A stretch of DNA of 8,608 bases from Flammeovirgaceae bacterium UBA5867 (GCA_002432545.1 DJFR01000135.1:12519-21126), one strand, 5' to 3'; numbered from the stretch's first letter, positions 1-6,162 are shown. Program-made: numbers and translations. The notes: generated by a model not told the origin, from the sequence alone.

Positions 1-285
1 CCCGGCTTTTATACCAGTCTTAAATCAGAAGCAGGAGAGAAGCAGCTGAAAGATGCCCTGACAAGCAACAGTATATATGGTTGGAACACAAAGGTTCCGA
101 CCCGTTTATACCACGGTACCAAAGACGAGATTATACCCTATCAAAACTCAGAAACAACACTGAAAAGCTTTCAGGCAGCCGGCACAAAAAACGTAACACT
201 AACCCCAATCCCCACCGGCACCCACAGCAGCAGCTTCTTCCCGATGCTCCAGCAGTTCATCCCCTGGTTCGAAACGATGAGATAA
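1..285 (+). CDS. Alpha/beta hydrolase, C-terminal fragment (partial at 5' end)
   Basis: Frame 1 is open from the first base to TAA at 283-285 and gives 94 residues with no start, so the gene begins before the window. The fragment has the end of an alpha/beta-hydrolase fold: a strand leading into HGTKDEIIPY, where Asp42 sits in the usual acid position, and 33 residues later GTHSSSF, where His75 fits the catalytic histidine. The nucleophile serine would lie upstream and is not visible. This D-then-H arrangement is common to esterases, lipases and prolyl-oligopeptidase-like (S9) enzymes; the substrate cannot be told from this part. The gene stops just before a structured, C-rich intergenic region that may end its transcript. 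The fold call is fairly safe; the subfamily is open. Confidence 0.8.
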   Translation, partial: PGFYTSLKSEAGEKQLKDALTSNSIYGWNTKVPTRLYHGTKDEIIPYQNSETTLKSFQAAGTKNVTLTPIPTGTHSSSFFPMLQQFIPWFETMR

Positions 286-286
286 A

Positions 287-419
287 CGTGTGCAGGTGTT
301 TACGTTGGCGGTGTAAAGCGTTGGTGTGTTGTGATGTCGGCATCGTCTACATATAACCTCAACACCTCAACACCACAACACATCAACACAATCCCCACAC
401 ACGTACACACCTAAACACG
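287..419. repeat. Long imperfect inverted repeat
   Basis: The left arm is G/T-rich and the right arm A/C-rich, and they pair without gaps about a centre near 353. Positions 287-305 against 401-419 match at 16 of 19, and 321-337 against 369-385 match at 15 of 17; the 15 nt between the blocks on each side do not pair. Part of the match follows from the biased composition, but the ungapped register across two blocks is better than composition alone would suggest. It begins two bases after the stop codon of the hydrolase. It could be a hairpin at the end of that transcript or a decayed palindromic element. Confidence 0.5.
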
Positions 420-449
420 CTTCACCCTGGCATACTTTCTTATCCTCTT
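357..449 (+). terminator. Candidate Rho-utilisation (rut) tract
   Basis: By hand count these 93 bases hold 40 C and only 4 G on the plus strand, in a region without a gene just downstream of the hydrolase stop. C-rich, G-poor, poorly structured RNA is the known loading signal for Rho. There is no hairpin followed by a T run, so intrinsic termination is not supported here. Pairing with the G/T-rich left arm could mask the tract, which would make termination conditional. This is inference from composition only. Confidence 0.35.
360..391 (+). repeat. Four tandem 8-bp units CAACACNN
   Basis: Units begin at 360, 368, 376 and 384 and read CAACAC followed by CT, CA, AT and AA. The array lies inside the right arm of the inverted repeat. 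It is too short to be a CRISPR, and slipped-strand amplification is a simple explanation. Confidence 0.6.
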
Positions 450-454
450 CATGC

Positions 455-826
455 ATGAGAAGTTTCATCATCACATGTATAGTATGGGTAGGCGTGAGTG
501 TTCCGGTTTGGGCGCAGAGCGATACGGTGCGGCATGATGAGCGTAACTTCACGAACCCGGAGAGTTTTTATAATTCGGAGTTGCCGAACGACACGGGACC
601 GATGCGCGATAGTGTTCGACTGGTAGGAAATAAGATTCCGCGCAAGCTGAAAAAAACATTGCAAGGTGATGACCTCTATCGGGGGTGGGAAGATGCCGGT
701 GTATACCTCGATACGAATACAAAGCTATATATGCTGTACCTTACTACCGACAGTCTTACAAGAAAGTACGGTTTTGATGAATATGGAAAAGTAGTAACGT
801 TTACACAGTTCATCCGACAAGAATAA
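455..826 (+). CDS. Small secreted protein of unknown function
   Basis: The 123-residue product begins with a clear signal peptide: Arg2, a hydrophobic core to about residue 18, and a VWA-Q junction that suggests cleavage after Ala20. The mature part, about 103 residues, has no cysteine and no membrane segment. Its second half, from about residue 60, holds KIPRKLKKTL, then GWEDAGVYLD and RKYGFDEYGKVV. This alternation of a basic helix and short strands resembles small periplasmic PepSY/BLIP-like proteins of Bacteroidota, but that is an impression and not an assignment. A second ATG at 451 is in another frame. No Shine-Dalgarno sequence is seen. The DUF481 gene follows after 31 nt on the same strand, so the two envelope proteins may be co-transcribed. 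Confidence 0.75.
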   Translation: MRSFIITCIVWVGVSVPVWAQSDTVRHDERNFTNPESFYNSELPNDTGPMRDSVRLVGNKIPRKLKKTLQGDDLYRGWEDAGVYLDTNTKLYMLYLTTDSLTRKYGFDEYGKVVTFTQFIRQE

Positions 827-857
827 TTACAGGCACTTTTTTTTATCCCTTGCGGCA

Positions 858-1610
858 ATGGCAGGGGTACGCGTTTATGTTTTTAGTATAGTCTCTTTGA
901 TGTTGGTGCTGCAATCGCAGGAAGTCTTTGCTCAGTTCAACGACACCATAAATTACTATATAAATTTTGCATCCACCGGTAACATCAATAAAACGAATGA
1001 TGGTACTTCTTATCTGCTGAATAATAATTTGAGGTATAGCATCAGCAAAAAATCAGTGTCGTTTAATACAACCAATAGTTGGATGTACGGCAAGCAGTTG
1101 GGAAATCTCACCAACAACGATTTTTTCTCCGGCCTCGATTTCAATCTGTATAAGACATTGTATAACTTTTATTACTGGGGACTGGGCAGTTATGAGAAGA
1201 GCGTTTCGCTCAAGATCAACCACCGGTTACAGACGGGAGCAGGAATAGGGTATAATGTTGTGAACCGGAAAGACGCGCTCGTAATTCTAAGTGATGGTAT
1301 ATTATATGAGAAAGGCGATCTGTACGACAATGCAGAAACCAGCAACAACGAATACGAAGTTTTCCGGAATTCATTTCGTCTCAAGTTTCGATTTATTATC
1401 CATGAAATTGTCGTGATCGAAGGCTCCGATTTTTTGCAGCATGCGTTGTCGGATCGTAAAGACTATATCATCAAATCAAATACAAGTCTTTCAGTGAAAC
1501 TTAAAAAATGGCTGAGCCTTACGTCAGCAGTTGCCTATAATAAACTGAGTGCTACCGGTCGTGAAAATCTATTGTTCACGTATGGCATAACGCTGGAACG
1601 TTACTTCTGA
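858..1610 (+). CDS. DUF481-family outer-membrane beta-barrel protein
   Basis: The product has 250 residues, close to E. coli YdiY, a DUF481 protein. A signal peptide covers residues 1-25, with likely cleavage after Ala25 (VFA-QFN). The mature chain is built of alternating aromatic and polar strands, for example residues 50-75 and 100-135, and ends in a strand reading LFTYGITLERYF. A C-terminal phenylalanine in such a strand is the usual recognition signal for barrel insertion by BamA. DUF481 proteins sit in the outer membrane; their substrate is not settled, so no transport role is claimed. The ATG at 858 follows a T8 run by 13 nt and lacks a Shine-Dalgarno sequence. The 3' end overlaps the convergent transporter gene by 10 bp. 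Confidence 0.85.
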   Translation: MAGVRVYVFSIVSLMLVLQSQEVFAQFNDTINYYINFASTGNINKTNDGTSYLLNNNLRYSISKKSVSFNTTNSWMYGKQLGNLTNNDFFSGLDFNLYKTLYNFYYWGLGSYEKSVSLKINHRLQTGAGIGYNVVNRKDALVILSDGILYEKGDLYDNAETSNNEYEVFRNSFRLKFRFIIHEIVVIEGSDFLQHALSDRKDYIIKSNTSLSVKLKKWLSLTSAVAYNKLSATGRENLLFTYGITLERYF

Positions 1611-2482
1611 TCAACGTCTTTTTTACGCTGTCCTATATATAACGCCAGCATTACCATAACTGTACCGGCAAGGGTATACATAGTAAAGGGTTCGTCCAGT
1701 AGTAATGTTGAATATAAAAAACCAAATATAGGGCAGAGGTATAGCCATAGGGATGCCTGTACAGCATCCGACTTCAGCAACCGAAGCCACAGTTGAACCG
1801 CGAGTATAGATACCGGGAAAACAAGCCAGGCGAGCGAGAGCCAGAATCGCAGATCGAAGTGACTGGTACCGGTTTCCATCATCCAGGCGAAAGGAGCAAG
1901 GAGCAGTCCTCCTATAAATACCTGCCATGCGTTGATAGTGGTGCGTGGTAACTTCCACGGTACGGAAGCATAATATACCGCCCCGAATGAATACGTGATC
2001 ATACTAAGCGAAAGCAGCACCATACCAATAGGTGAAGCATGACTCGTTTGCAACAAAGGGTATACAGCAATAGCTACTCCGCCAATTCCCAAAAGTATAC
2101 TTAGCCACTCCTGCGGCTTTACCTTGCGCTTCATCCATACAGCCGACATAATACTGATGAGTAATGGATTCAGGGCTATAGCAAGTGATGTAATGCCCGG
2201 CATGATGTATTGCAATGCCACAACAAACAATCCCAGATATAGCGTAGTATTAAATGTTCCGAAGATGGTAACCTGCATCCACTCTTTTCCTTCCGGAAGT
2301 CTGCTTTTCTGTATGCCATAGGCAAAGACCAGCAGAACAGCACCGGCTACAAAGAATCGTATTGTAAATAAGACCAGCGGTTCAGCTGAGTATATACCAA
2401 ATTTACCGGCTACGGATGCAGAGGCCCAGAGCATGGAGAAAAGTAAGCCAGTGATAAGCTGACTTGCTGAAAATTTATTCAT
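1601..2482 (-). CDS. EamA/DMT-superfamily transporter
   Basis: The 293-residue protein is mostly hydrophobic and fits about ten transmembrane helices arranged as two EamA repeats, roughly residues 8-140 and 150-285. This is the standard length and layout of drug/metabolite transporters of the inner membrane. Typical signs include the first helix with LLFSMLWASASVAGKFGI, the end-of-helix segment PLLISIMSAVWMKRKVKPQEW closing repeat one, and LLLDEPFTMYTLAGTVMVML closing repeat two, followed by a basic tail. Substrates in this superfamily vary from amino acids to nucleotide sugars and cannot be read from the sequence. It is transcribed away from the lipoprotein gene at 2616 from a shared 133-bp upstream interval in which I find no convincing promoter, and towards the barrel gene, with overlapping ends. 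Confidence 0.9.
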   Translation of the reverse strand: MNKFSASQLITGLLFSMLWASASVAGKFGIYSAEPLVLFTIRFFVAGAVLLVFAYGIQKSRLPEGKEWMQVTIFGTFNTTLYLGLFVVALQYIMPGITSLAIALNPLLISIMSAVWMKRKVKPQEWLSILLGIGGVAIAVYPLLQTSHASPIGMVLLSLSMITYSFGAVYYASVPWKLPRTTINAWQVFIGGLLLAPFAWMMETGTSHFDLRFWLSLAWLVFPVSILAVQLWLRLLKSDAVQASLWLYLCPIFGFLYSTLLLDEPFTMYTLAGTVMVMLALYIGQRKKDVDQK

Positions 2483-2615
2483 CGCTACAAAGAAAGTATA
2501 ACCTCCGGTAACTTCATAGGTACATGGAAAAGAAAACCGGATCGCTAAAAATGATCAATCGTTTCCAACCATGTTTATTCATCAAGGGTCTAAAAGAAAA
2601 AGAACAAAACAATTT

Positions 2616-3092
2616 ATGAAAATGAAAATCCTCCTGGGAGCGATGGTGGCATTGCTGTGCTCCTGTAGTAATGACGATGATGAAAAGCCTGTTGCTGATC
2701 CTGCGCTGGTGTATTTCCTGGTGACAGAAACTGATGTGGAGCACGGTGACTCCTATATATTGCCGCTAGAAAAATCAGAAGATATAGCCGAAGCTCGTGC
2801 TATTATTGCCAACAAGGAAAAGAAAATTATACTGGCGGAAATATCAAACGATACCAATGAAAATTATAGTTCGAATAGAGACTTGCTCAAGAACCGTACA
2901 TGGTCGTGGCATATAGTTTCGTTTAATGGATTTGTAGATACCAGTATAGAGATACTCGATGGATGGCCAACGTACGTGGAAGAGAATTATAGCGAGTGGG
3001 TGGAGAACACAAAAGGCGATGGTACAAATGGTAATATAGGCTTCTGGAATTATACCCTGGAGCGCGAAGTATCGGCCGATGAATTGTATTGA
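2616..3092 (+). CDS. Lipoprotein with BP74-N-like domain, possibly surface-exposed
   Basis: I choose the ATG at 2616 over the in-frame ATG at 2571 because it puts a lipoprotein signal at the very N-terminus: MKMKILLGAMVALLCSC, lipobox LCSC, modified Cys17. The product is then 158 residues. SNDDDE directly after the cysteine is an acidic run like the lipoprotein export signals reported for Bacteroidota surface lipoproteins. Residues about 30-155 resemble the N-terminal domain of BP74, first known from Dictyostelium: YFLVTET near the start, an alpha segment SEDIAEARAIIANKEKKI, WSWHI, then FVDTSIEILDGWPTYVEEN and a closing GFWNYTLERE. The domain's biochemical role in bacteria is not established. 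It stands alone between a divergent transporter and the DUF2721 gene. The lipoprotein call is strong; the domain call is from remembered pattern similarity. Confidence 0.75.
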   Translation: MKMKILLGAMVALLCSCSNDDDEKPVADPALVYFLVTETDVEHGDSYILPLEKSEDIAEARAIIANKEKKIILAEISNDTNENYSSNRDLLKNRTWSWHIVSFNGFVDTSIEILDGWPTYVEENYSEWVENTKGDGTNGNIGFWNYTLEREVSADELY

Positions 3093-3123
3093 GCTGCCTT
3101 GAAAGACACGGTTCTTCAAAATT

Positions 3124-3198
3124 AGCGGGCATAGTTATTATGGAATACATTCCTCTGTTGAAAATATTGGTTAAATTCCCATAGTAATTAAGCCCGCT
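3124..3198 (+). promoter_or_regulatory. Stem-loop directly upstream of the DUF2721 start
   Basis: Arms of 20 nt at 3124-3143 and 3179-3198 match at 17 of 20; two of the three mismatches become G-U pairs in plus-strand RNA, and T3123 with A3199 adds another pair. The loop is 35 nt. The right arm ends 5 nt before the ATG at 3204, so the structure would cover the ribosome-binding region. It has no T run, so it is a poor intrinsic terminator for the lipoprotein gene. It could control translation, be a protein-binding inverted repeat, or be a relic of a mobile palindrome. Confidence 0.6.
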
Positions 3199-3203
3199 AT
3201 CTC

Positions 3204-3704
3204 ATGCGTGAACTATCTGCTGTTCTCACCGTGCTTTCTGCCATGATCACACCAGCTGTGTTGATACTGGCATCCGGTTCGTTGTTGCTCACAACATCAC
3301 AACGTCTCAACCGGGCCATCGACCGTGCCCGCGCTATTTCTGACTTGATCTCAAACGTCAAAACCATGGCAACGTATTCCCGGGCGAGAAAGGAACTTTT
3401 ATCTATGCAGATCGTGTCGGCTACCAAACGCTCCTGGCTTTTACAGCGCGCGATCAGTGCCATTTGTGTAGCCCTGGCGTTGTTCGTAGCAACAAGTATG
3501 TCGATTGGTATTATTGAAGTTACGCAGATCAACTATATCTGGATTCCTGCTGTGCTGGGTATGATTGGTATCTCGGTGTTATTCTACAGCACCATATTAT
3601 TCATTTTAGAGACACGCATAGCCTATCACTCCGTGCAGCGCGAAATGAATTTTATCATCGAAGAAAACAAAGATCTGAATATAGACGAGACCGCTGTGAA
3701 ATAG
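3204..3704 (+). CDS. DUF2721-family membrane protein
   Basis: The 166-residue product matches the DUF2721 pattern: an N-terminal helix with MITPAVLILASGSLLLTTSQRL (residues 14-35), followed at once by a basic, arginine-rich segment NRAIDRARAI, a cytosolic helical stretch to about residue 80, and two more membrane helices at roughly 83-105 and 112-135, with a charged tail. Three transmembrane helices and this length are normal for the family. Its function is unknown; no catalytic residues stand out. The start at 3204 is supported because the family pattern begins within the first 15 residues. Translation may be influenced by the stem-loop ending 5 nt before the start. It converges on the rhomboid gene with only 4 nt between the stop codons and no terminator there. 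Confidence 0.85.
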   Translation: MRELSAVLTVLSAMITPAVLILASGSLLLTTSQRLNRAIDRARAISDLISNVKTMATYSRARKELLSMQIVSATKRSWLLQRAISAICVALALFVATSMSIGIIEVTQINYIWIPAVLGMIGISVLFYSTILFILETRIAYHSVQREMNFIIEENKDLNIDETAVK

Positions 3705-3708
3705 TATA

Positions 3709-4359
3709 TCAGAAGAATCGGTTCAGTAAACTCCAATCTCTGATATCCCAATTCCTGATCTGTTCAACAAATTCAGGTAAAGATTGAGGATGTAGTACAG
3801 CGCAAAACAACACTCCAAACAAGGCACCGTAAAGGTGTGCATCATGATTGATATTATCGTTCGCTTTTCTACCTTGATACCATGAGAAATATATATAGGC
3901 TACACCAAGTATAAAGCCAGGTATTGGTATAAAGAATACACCGATTTCATCTAGTGGCAAAAAAATGATCGAAGCAAAGATAACAGAAGCAACTCCCCCG
4001 GATGCCCCCAACGCGTTATACCGGGGATTGTTTCGGTGTTTCATGTACGAAGGTATATCGGAAACTATGATGCCTAGTATATATAGCGATATAAAATAAA
4101 GTATGCCAGCGGACCCGAATACATCAACTTCACTAAATTTCCGTTCGATAGTAACACCAAAGAAGTACAGTGAAAACATGTTGAAGAACAAGTGTACATG
4201 ATCGGCATGAATAAACCCCGATGTGATGAACCGGTAGTATTGGTTCCGTTTGTTGATAGCATACGGGTTCATCATGAACTGCCGCATCAGGTTGCTGTTG
4301 TTATAACCGGCAAAGCTGATGAGTACCGTTACTCCAATGATAATATAGGTTACAGGCAT
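3709..4359 (-). CDS. Rhomboid-family intramembrane serine protease
   Basis: The 216-residue protein has the six-helix rhomboid core and all the key residues. The HxxxN motif is HLFFN (His56, Asn60) in the second helix, where these residues support the oxyanion site. The nucleophile is Ser120 in GASGG, and the partner is His175 in DAHLYGALFG; the Ser-His dyad is therefore complete and the enzyme should be active. Rhomboids cut single-pass membrane proteins within or next to the membrane; the substrate here is unknown. No extra N-terminal or C-terminal domain is attached, only a short tail after the last helix. The gene starts 28 nt after the MaoC-like gene on the same strand and is probably transcribed with it, although no functional link between the two is evident. 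Confidence 0.92.
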   Translation of the reverse strand: MPVTYIIIGVTVLISFAGYNNSNLMRQFMMNPYAINKRNQYYRFITSGFIHADHVHLFFNMFSLYFFGVTIERKFSEVDVFGSAGILYFISLYILGIIVSDIPSYMKHRNNPRYNALGASGGVASVIFASIIFLPLDEIGVFFIPIPGFILGVAYIYFSWYQGRKANDNINHDAHLYGALFGVLFCAVLHPQSLPEFVEQIRNWDIRDWSLLNRFF

Positions 4360-4387
4360 AGGGGAATGAGCAGATTTTCAGGCCGCA

Positions 4388-4852
4388 CTATTTAAAGTGG
4401 TAGAGGAAAATAATGGTGGCTGTAAAAGCAGGTTTTTTATTGTTCTTGATCTCCAGTTCTGCCAGCAGTTGTGCTTTGGTTATACCGCGCAGATCCGTCA
4501 GTGACTCCAGCGTTACCTTCAGTCGCACTTCATCATCTACCAGTACCGGCTGGTTGAATTTAAGTTTTTCAATTCCATAGTTGATCAGCATTTTGATGTT
4601 GTTGATCTCTGCGATCTGTTCCCACAGGTAAGGTATAACAGAAAGCGCCAGGTATCCGTGGGCAATTGTTTTCTTGAAAGGACTTTCGGTAGCAGCGCGC
4701 TCCGGGTTGGTGTGTATCCACTGGTGGTCTAAGGTTGCATCGGCAAACTTGTTGATCCGCTCCTGGGTTATCTGTAGATATTCTGAAGTGCCGAGTTCTT
4801 TACCAACGTATTGTTCAAACTCTTTGAAACTTCCAATAACCAGTTTGTTCAT
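4388..4852 (-). CDS. MaoC-like (hot-dog fold) dehydratase/hydratase
   Basis: This 154-residue protein fits the single-domain MaoC/NodN-like group of (R)-specific enoyl-CoA hydratases. The hydratase signature is visible as FADATLDHQWIHTNPERAA, with Asp42 and His47 in the positions of the catalytic pair, followed by the conserved PFKKTIAHGYLALSVIP (residues 58-74) of the hot-dog helix end. The glycine of the common GDxNPxH form is replaced by LDHQWIH, which is the NodN-type variant. It would act on an enoyl-CoA or similar thioester in the cytoplasm; the chain length is not predictable. It is divergent from the DUF1905 gene over a 103-bp interval and precedes the rhomboid gene by 28 nt, probably as one transcript. 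Confidence 0.9.
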   Translation of the reverse strand: MNKLVIGSFKEFEQYVGKELGTSEYLQITQERINKFADATLDHQWIHTNPERAATESPFKKTIAHGYLALSVIPYLWEQIAEINNIKMLINYGIEKLKFNQPVLVDDEVRLKVTLESLTDLRGITKAQLLAELEIKNNKKPAFTATIIFLYHFK

Positions 4853-4908
4853 GTAGTATAACTGCGTTAAGTGTGCCGCAATTTATACATTATCATGAAC
4901 ATTGCTAC

Positions 4909-4937
4909 TTTGGTGCAGCTTCTGTACTTTAAATTTG
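4909..4937 (+). promoter_or_regulatory. Bacteroidota-type promoter for the DUF1905/YdeI gene
   Basis: TTTG at 4909-4912 and TAAATTTG at 4930-4937 match the known Bacteroidota consensus TTTG / TAnnTTTG exactly, separated by 17 nt. Transcription would begin near 4944, giving a leader of about a dozen bases before the ATG at 4956. This is the best promoter match in the window. Confidence 0.6.
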
Positions 4938-4955
4938 TAAGCACGTTTCCACTGT

Positions 4956-5450
4956 ATGAAAGAAAAAAGTTACCAGTTTACGGCTACACTCGAGGCTGTT
5001 CATGAAGCCTTGAAATCAACGGTTGTATTTCTTCCGGAAGCCATCGTGAAGAAACTTCCTGCCGGACGTATACGCACGAAAGGCACTATGAATGGTGCTC
5101 CGTTTGATCTCGCGGTTCAGTATAAAAAAGATGGAAGCCGTTACTTCACGGTAGGAGGTATACTGCGCAGGGCCGCCAAACTGAAAGAAGGCGATAGGGT
5201 TACCGTTGTATTTCACCTTACCGATCCGGACAAACTGGGTATACCGGAAGAACTGGACGCAGTGCTGGAACAGGATGATGAGTTTCGTAAGGTATGGGAC
5301 ACGTTTACATTGGGATACCAGCGCAGCCTCGTATACTATATAACGTCTGTTAAAAATTCTGACAGTCGTATAAAACGTGCACTCGAGATTGCCGGCAAGG
5401 CCAAGATAAGAGCTTTGAGCGGACAACAGGCCAAGGCAAAAAAAGCGTGA
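4956..5450 (+). CDS. DUF1905 / YdeI-OmpD-associated family protein
   Basis: The 164-residue protein has two parts. Residues about 5-85 form a DUF1905-type small beta barrel: YQFTATLEA at the start, FLPEAIVKKLPAGRIRTKGTM in the middle and KKDGSRYFTVGGILRRAAKL near its end. Residues about 88-160 correspond to the YdeI/OmpD-associated region: DRVTVVFHLTDPDK, then IPEELDAVLEQDDEFRKVWDTF and a helix pair through RSLVYYITSVKNSDSRIKRA, with a lysine/alanine-rich tail. This two-domain combination is frequent in Bacteroidota. The family has been linked to bacteriocin protection by annotation, but its biochemical action is unknown. There is no signal peptide, so it should be cytoplasmic. A strong consensus promoter lies immediately upstream and it appears to be transcribed alone. 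Confidence 0.85.
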   Translation: MKEKSYQFTATLEAVHEALKSTVVFLPEAIVKKLPAGRIRTKGTMNGAPFDLAVQYKKDGSRYFTVGGILRRAAKLKEGDRVTVVFHLTDPDKLGIPEELDAVLEQDDEFRKVWDTFTLGYQRSLVYYITSVKNSDSRIKRALEIAGKAKIRALSGQQAKAKKA

Positions 5451-5566
5451 TGTATTTTAAAATAACAATTCCTACCGGAGCTGTAATCGCTTTTGATTTT
5501 ATAAATGCGTCATGTTAAATTGCGGCAGTATCTTTTCTGGTTAATCTGTTCCTGAATCAAGATTGG

Positions 5567-6016
5567 ATGCTCCGATTGAGCGCTATGATTACAACCCCTG
5601 CTATTCACTTTTCGAAGACATTGCCCAAAGTACTTCCGCCTGAAACAAAGCCGAAGATCGATACCGAGGTGTTAGCATCCATCGCTACGGAATTTCTGGA
5701 AGACTCGTTTGTATATGTACATTGTTACTTCCGGAATACAACCAAAGATATGCTGATCCGTATCTGGAAGACTACATTTCTCATCGATCGTTCTACCGGC
5801 TCGCGCTCCGACCTGGTGCATATCGAGAATATAACATTTGCTCCGTTGTGGACACTCATTCCGGATAACGCAACCTATAATTTTTTGCTCGTGTTTTCTG
5901 CGTTGCCAAAGTCATGCTCACAATTCGACCTGGTGGAAGAGATACCGCAGCCGGGCGGTTTTTTCATTCAGGGTATTCAGCGCAATGAGCGTGATGTTTA
6001 TCATGTCGATATCTGA
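5567..6016 (+). CDS. Conserved-looking protein of unknown function
   Basis: The 149-residue frame begins at 5567; an in-frame ATG at 5585 (MITTPAIHF) is an equally good start, and neither has a Shine-Dalgarno sequence. There is no signal peptide or membrane helix. The chain looks beta-rich with alternating hydrophobics, for example FVYVHCYF, IRIWKTTFLI and YNFLLVFSAL, and ends with a distinctive segment LPKSCSQFDLVEEIPQPGG then FIQGIQRNERDVYHVDI. Two cysteines (about 66 and 130) are present. I recall similar C-terminal segments in unannotated Bacteroidota proteins but know no family name or function. It stands alone, 116 nt after the DUF1905 gene and 146 nt before the small membrane protein. 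Codon use matches its neighbours, so it is a real gene and not a shadow. Confidence 0.75.
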   Translation: MLRLSAMITTPAIHFSKTLPKVLPPETKPKIDTEVLASIATEFLEDSFVYVHCYFRNTTKDMLIRIWKTTFLIDRSTGSRSDLVHIENITFAPLWTLIPDNATYNFLLVFSALPKSCSQFDLVEEIPQPGGFFIQGIQRNERDVYHVDI

Positions 6017-6162
6017 ATCGTAGAAGTAAGTACCCACTTGTAGCGGTCCGCTTGTTTATTATCCGTGGTTTTGAAAGAAATACGGCAGGCACTTTTTTTC
6101 CTTTAATCCGGTAAACCATTGGCAAAAAAGCCGGGGTATAAAAACACAAAAACTTTAATGTC

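Noticed and set aside
81..356. Plus-strand frame overlapping the hydrolase end and running into the G/T-rich arm
   Set aside because: The hydrolase frame explains 1-285, and the extension translates to low-complexity residues from the repeat arm.
360..391. CRISPR-like array
   Set aside because: Units are 8 bp without spacers, and no cas gene is present.
287..419. Integron attC-like recombination site
   Set aside because: Length and imperfect pairing would fit, but the right end has no GTTRRRY core and there is no integrase or cassette array in view.
830..845. Sigma-54 promoter before the DUF481 gene (and a second at 6086-6101)
   Set aside because: GG is not followed by GC at the required ten-base spacing; the bases there are TA and CC.
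2571..2615. Longer N-terminus for the lipoprotein starting at ATG 2571
   Set aside because: It would place 15 mostly basic and polar residues before a well-formed lipoprotein signal that starts cleanly at ATG 2616.
3099..3118. Terminator hairpin TTGAAAGA/TCTTCAA after the lipoprotein gene
   Set aside because: The stem needs a bulge and is followed by A rather than T; the larger stem at 3124-3198 is the better structure.
5016..5426. 136-codon open frame on the minus strand inside the DUF1905 gene
   Set aside because: It lies wholly antisense to a recognised protein, shows no family features and its codon pattern follows from the gene opposite.
5453..5464. Perfect 12-bp palindrome TATTTTAAAATA after the DUF1905 gene
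   Set aside because: It is pure A/T with no loop and no T run beyond it, so it is within chance for an AT-rich intergenic site.
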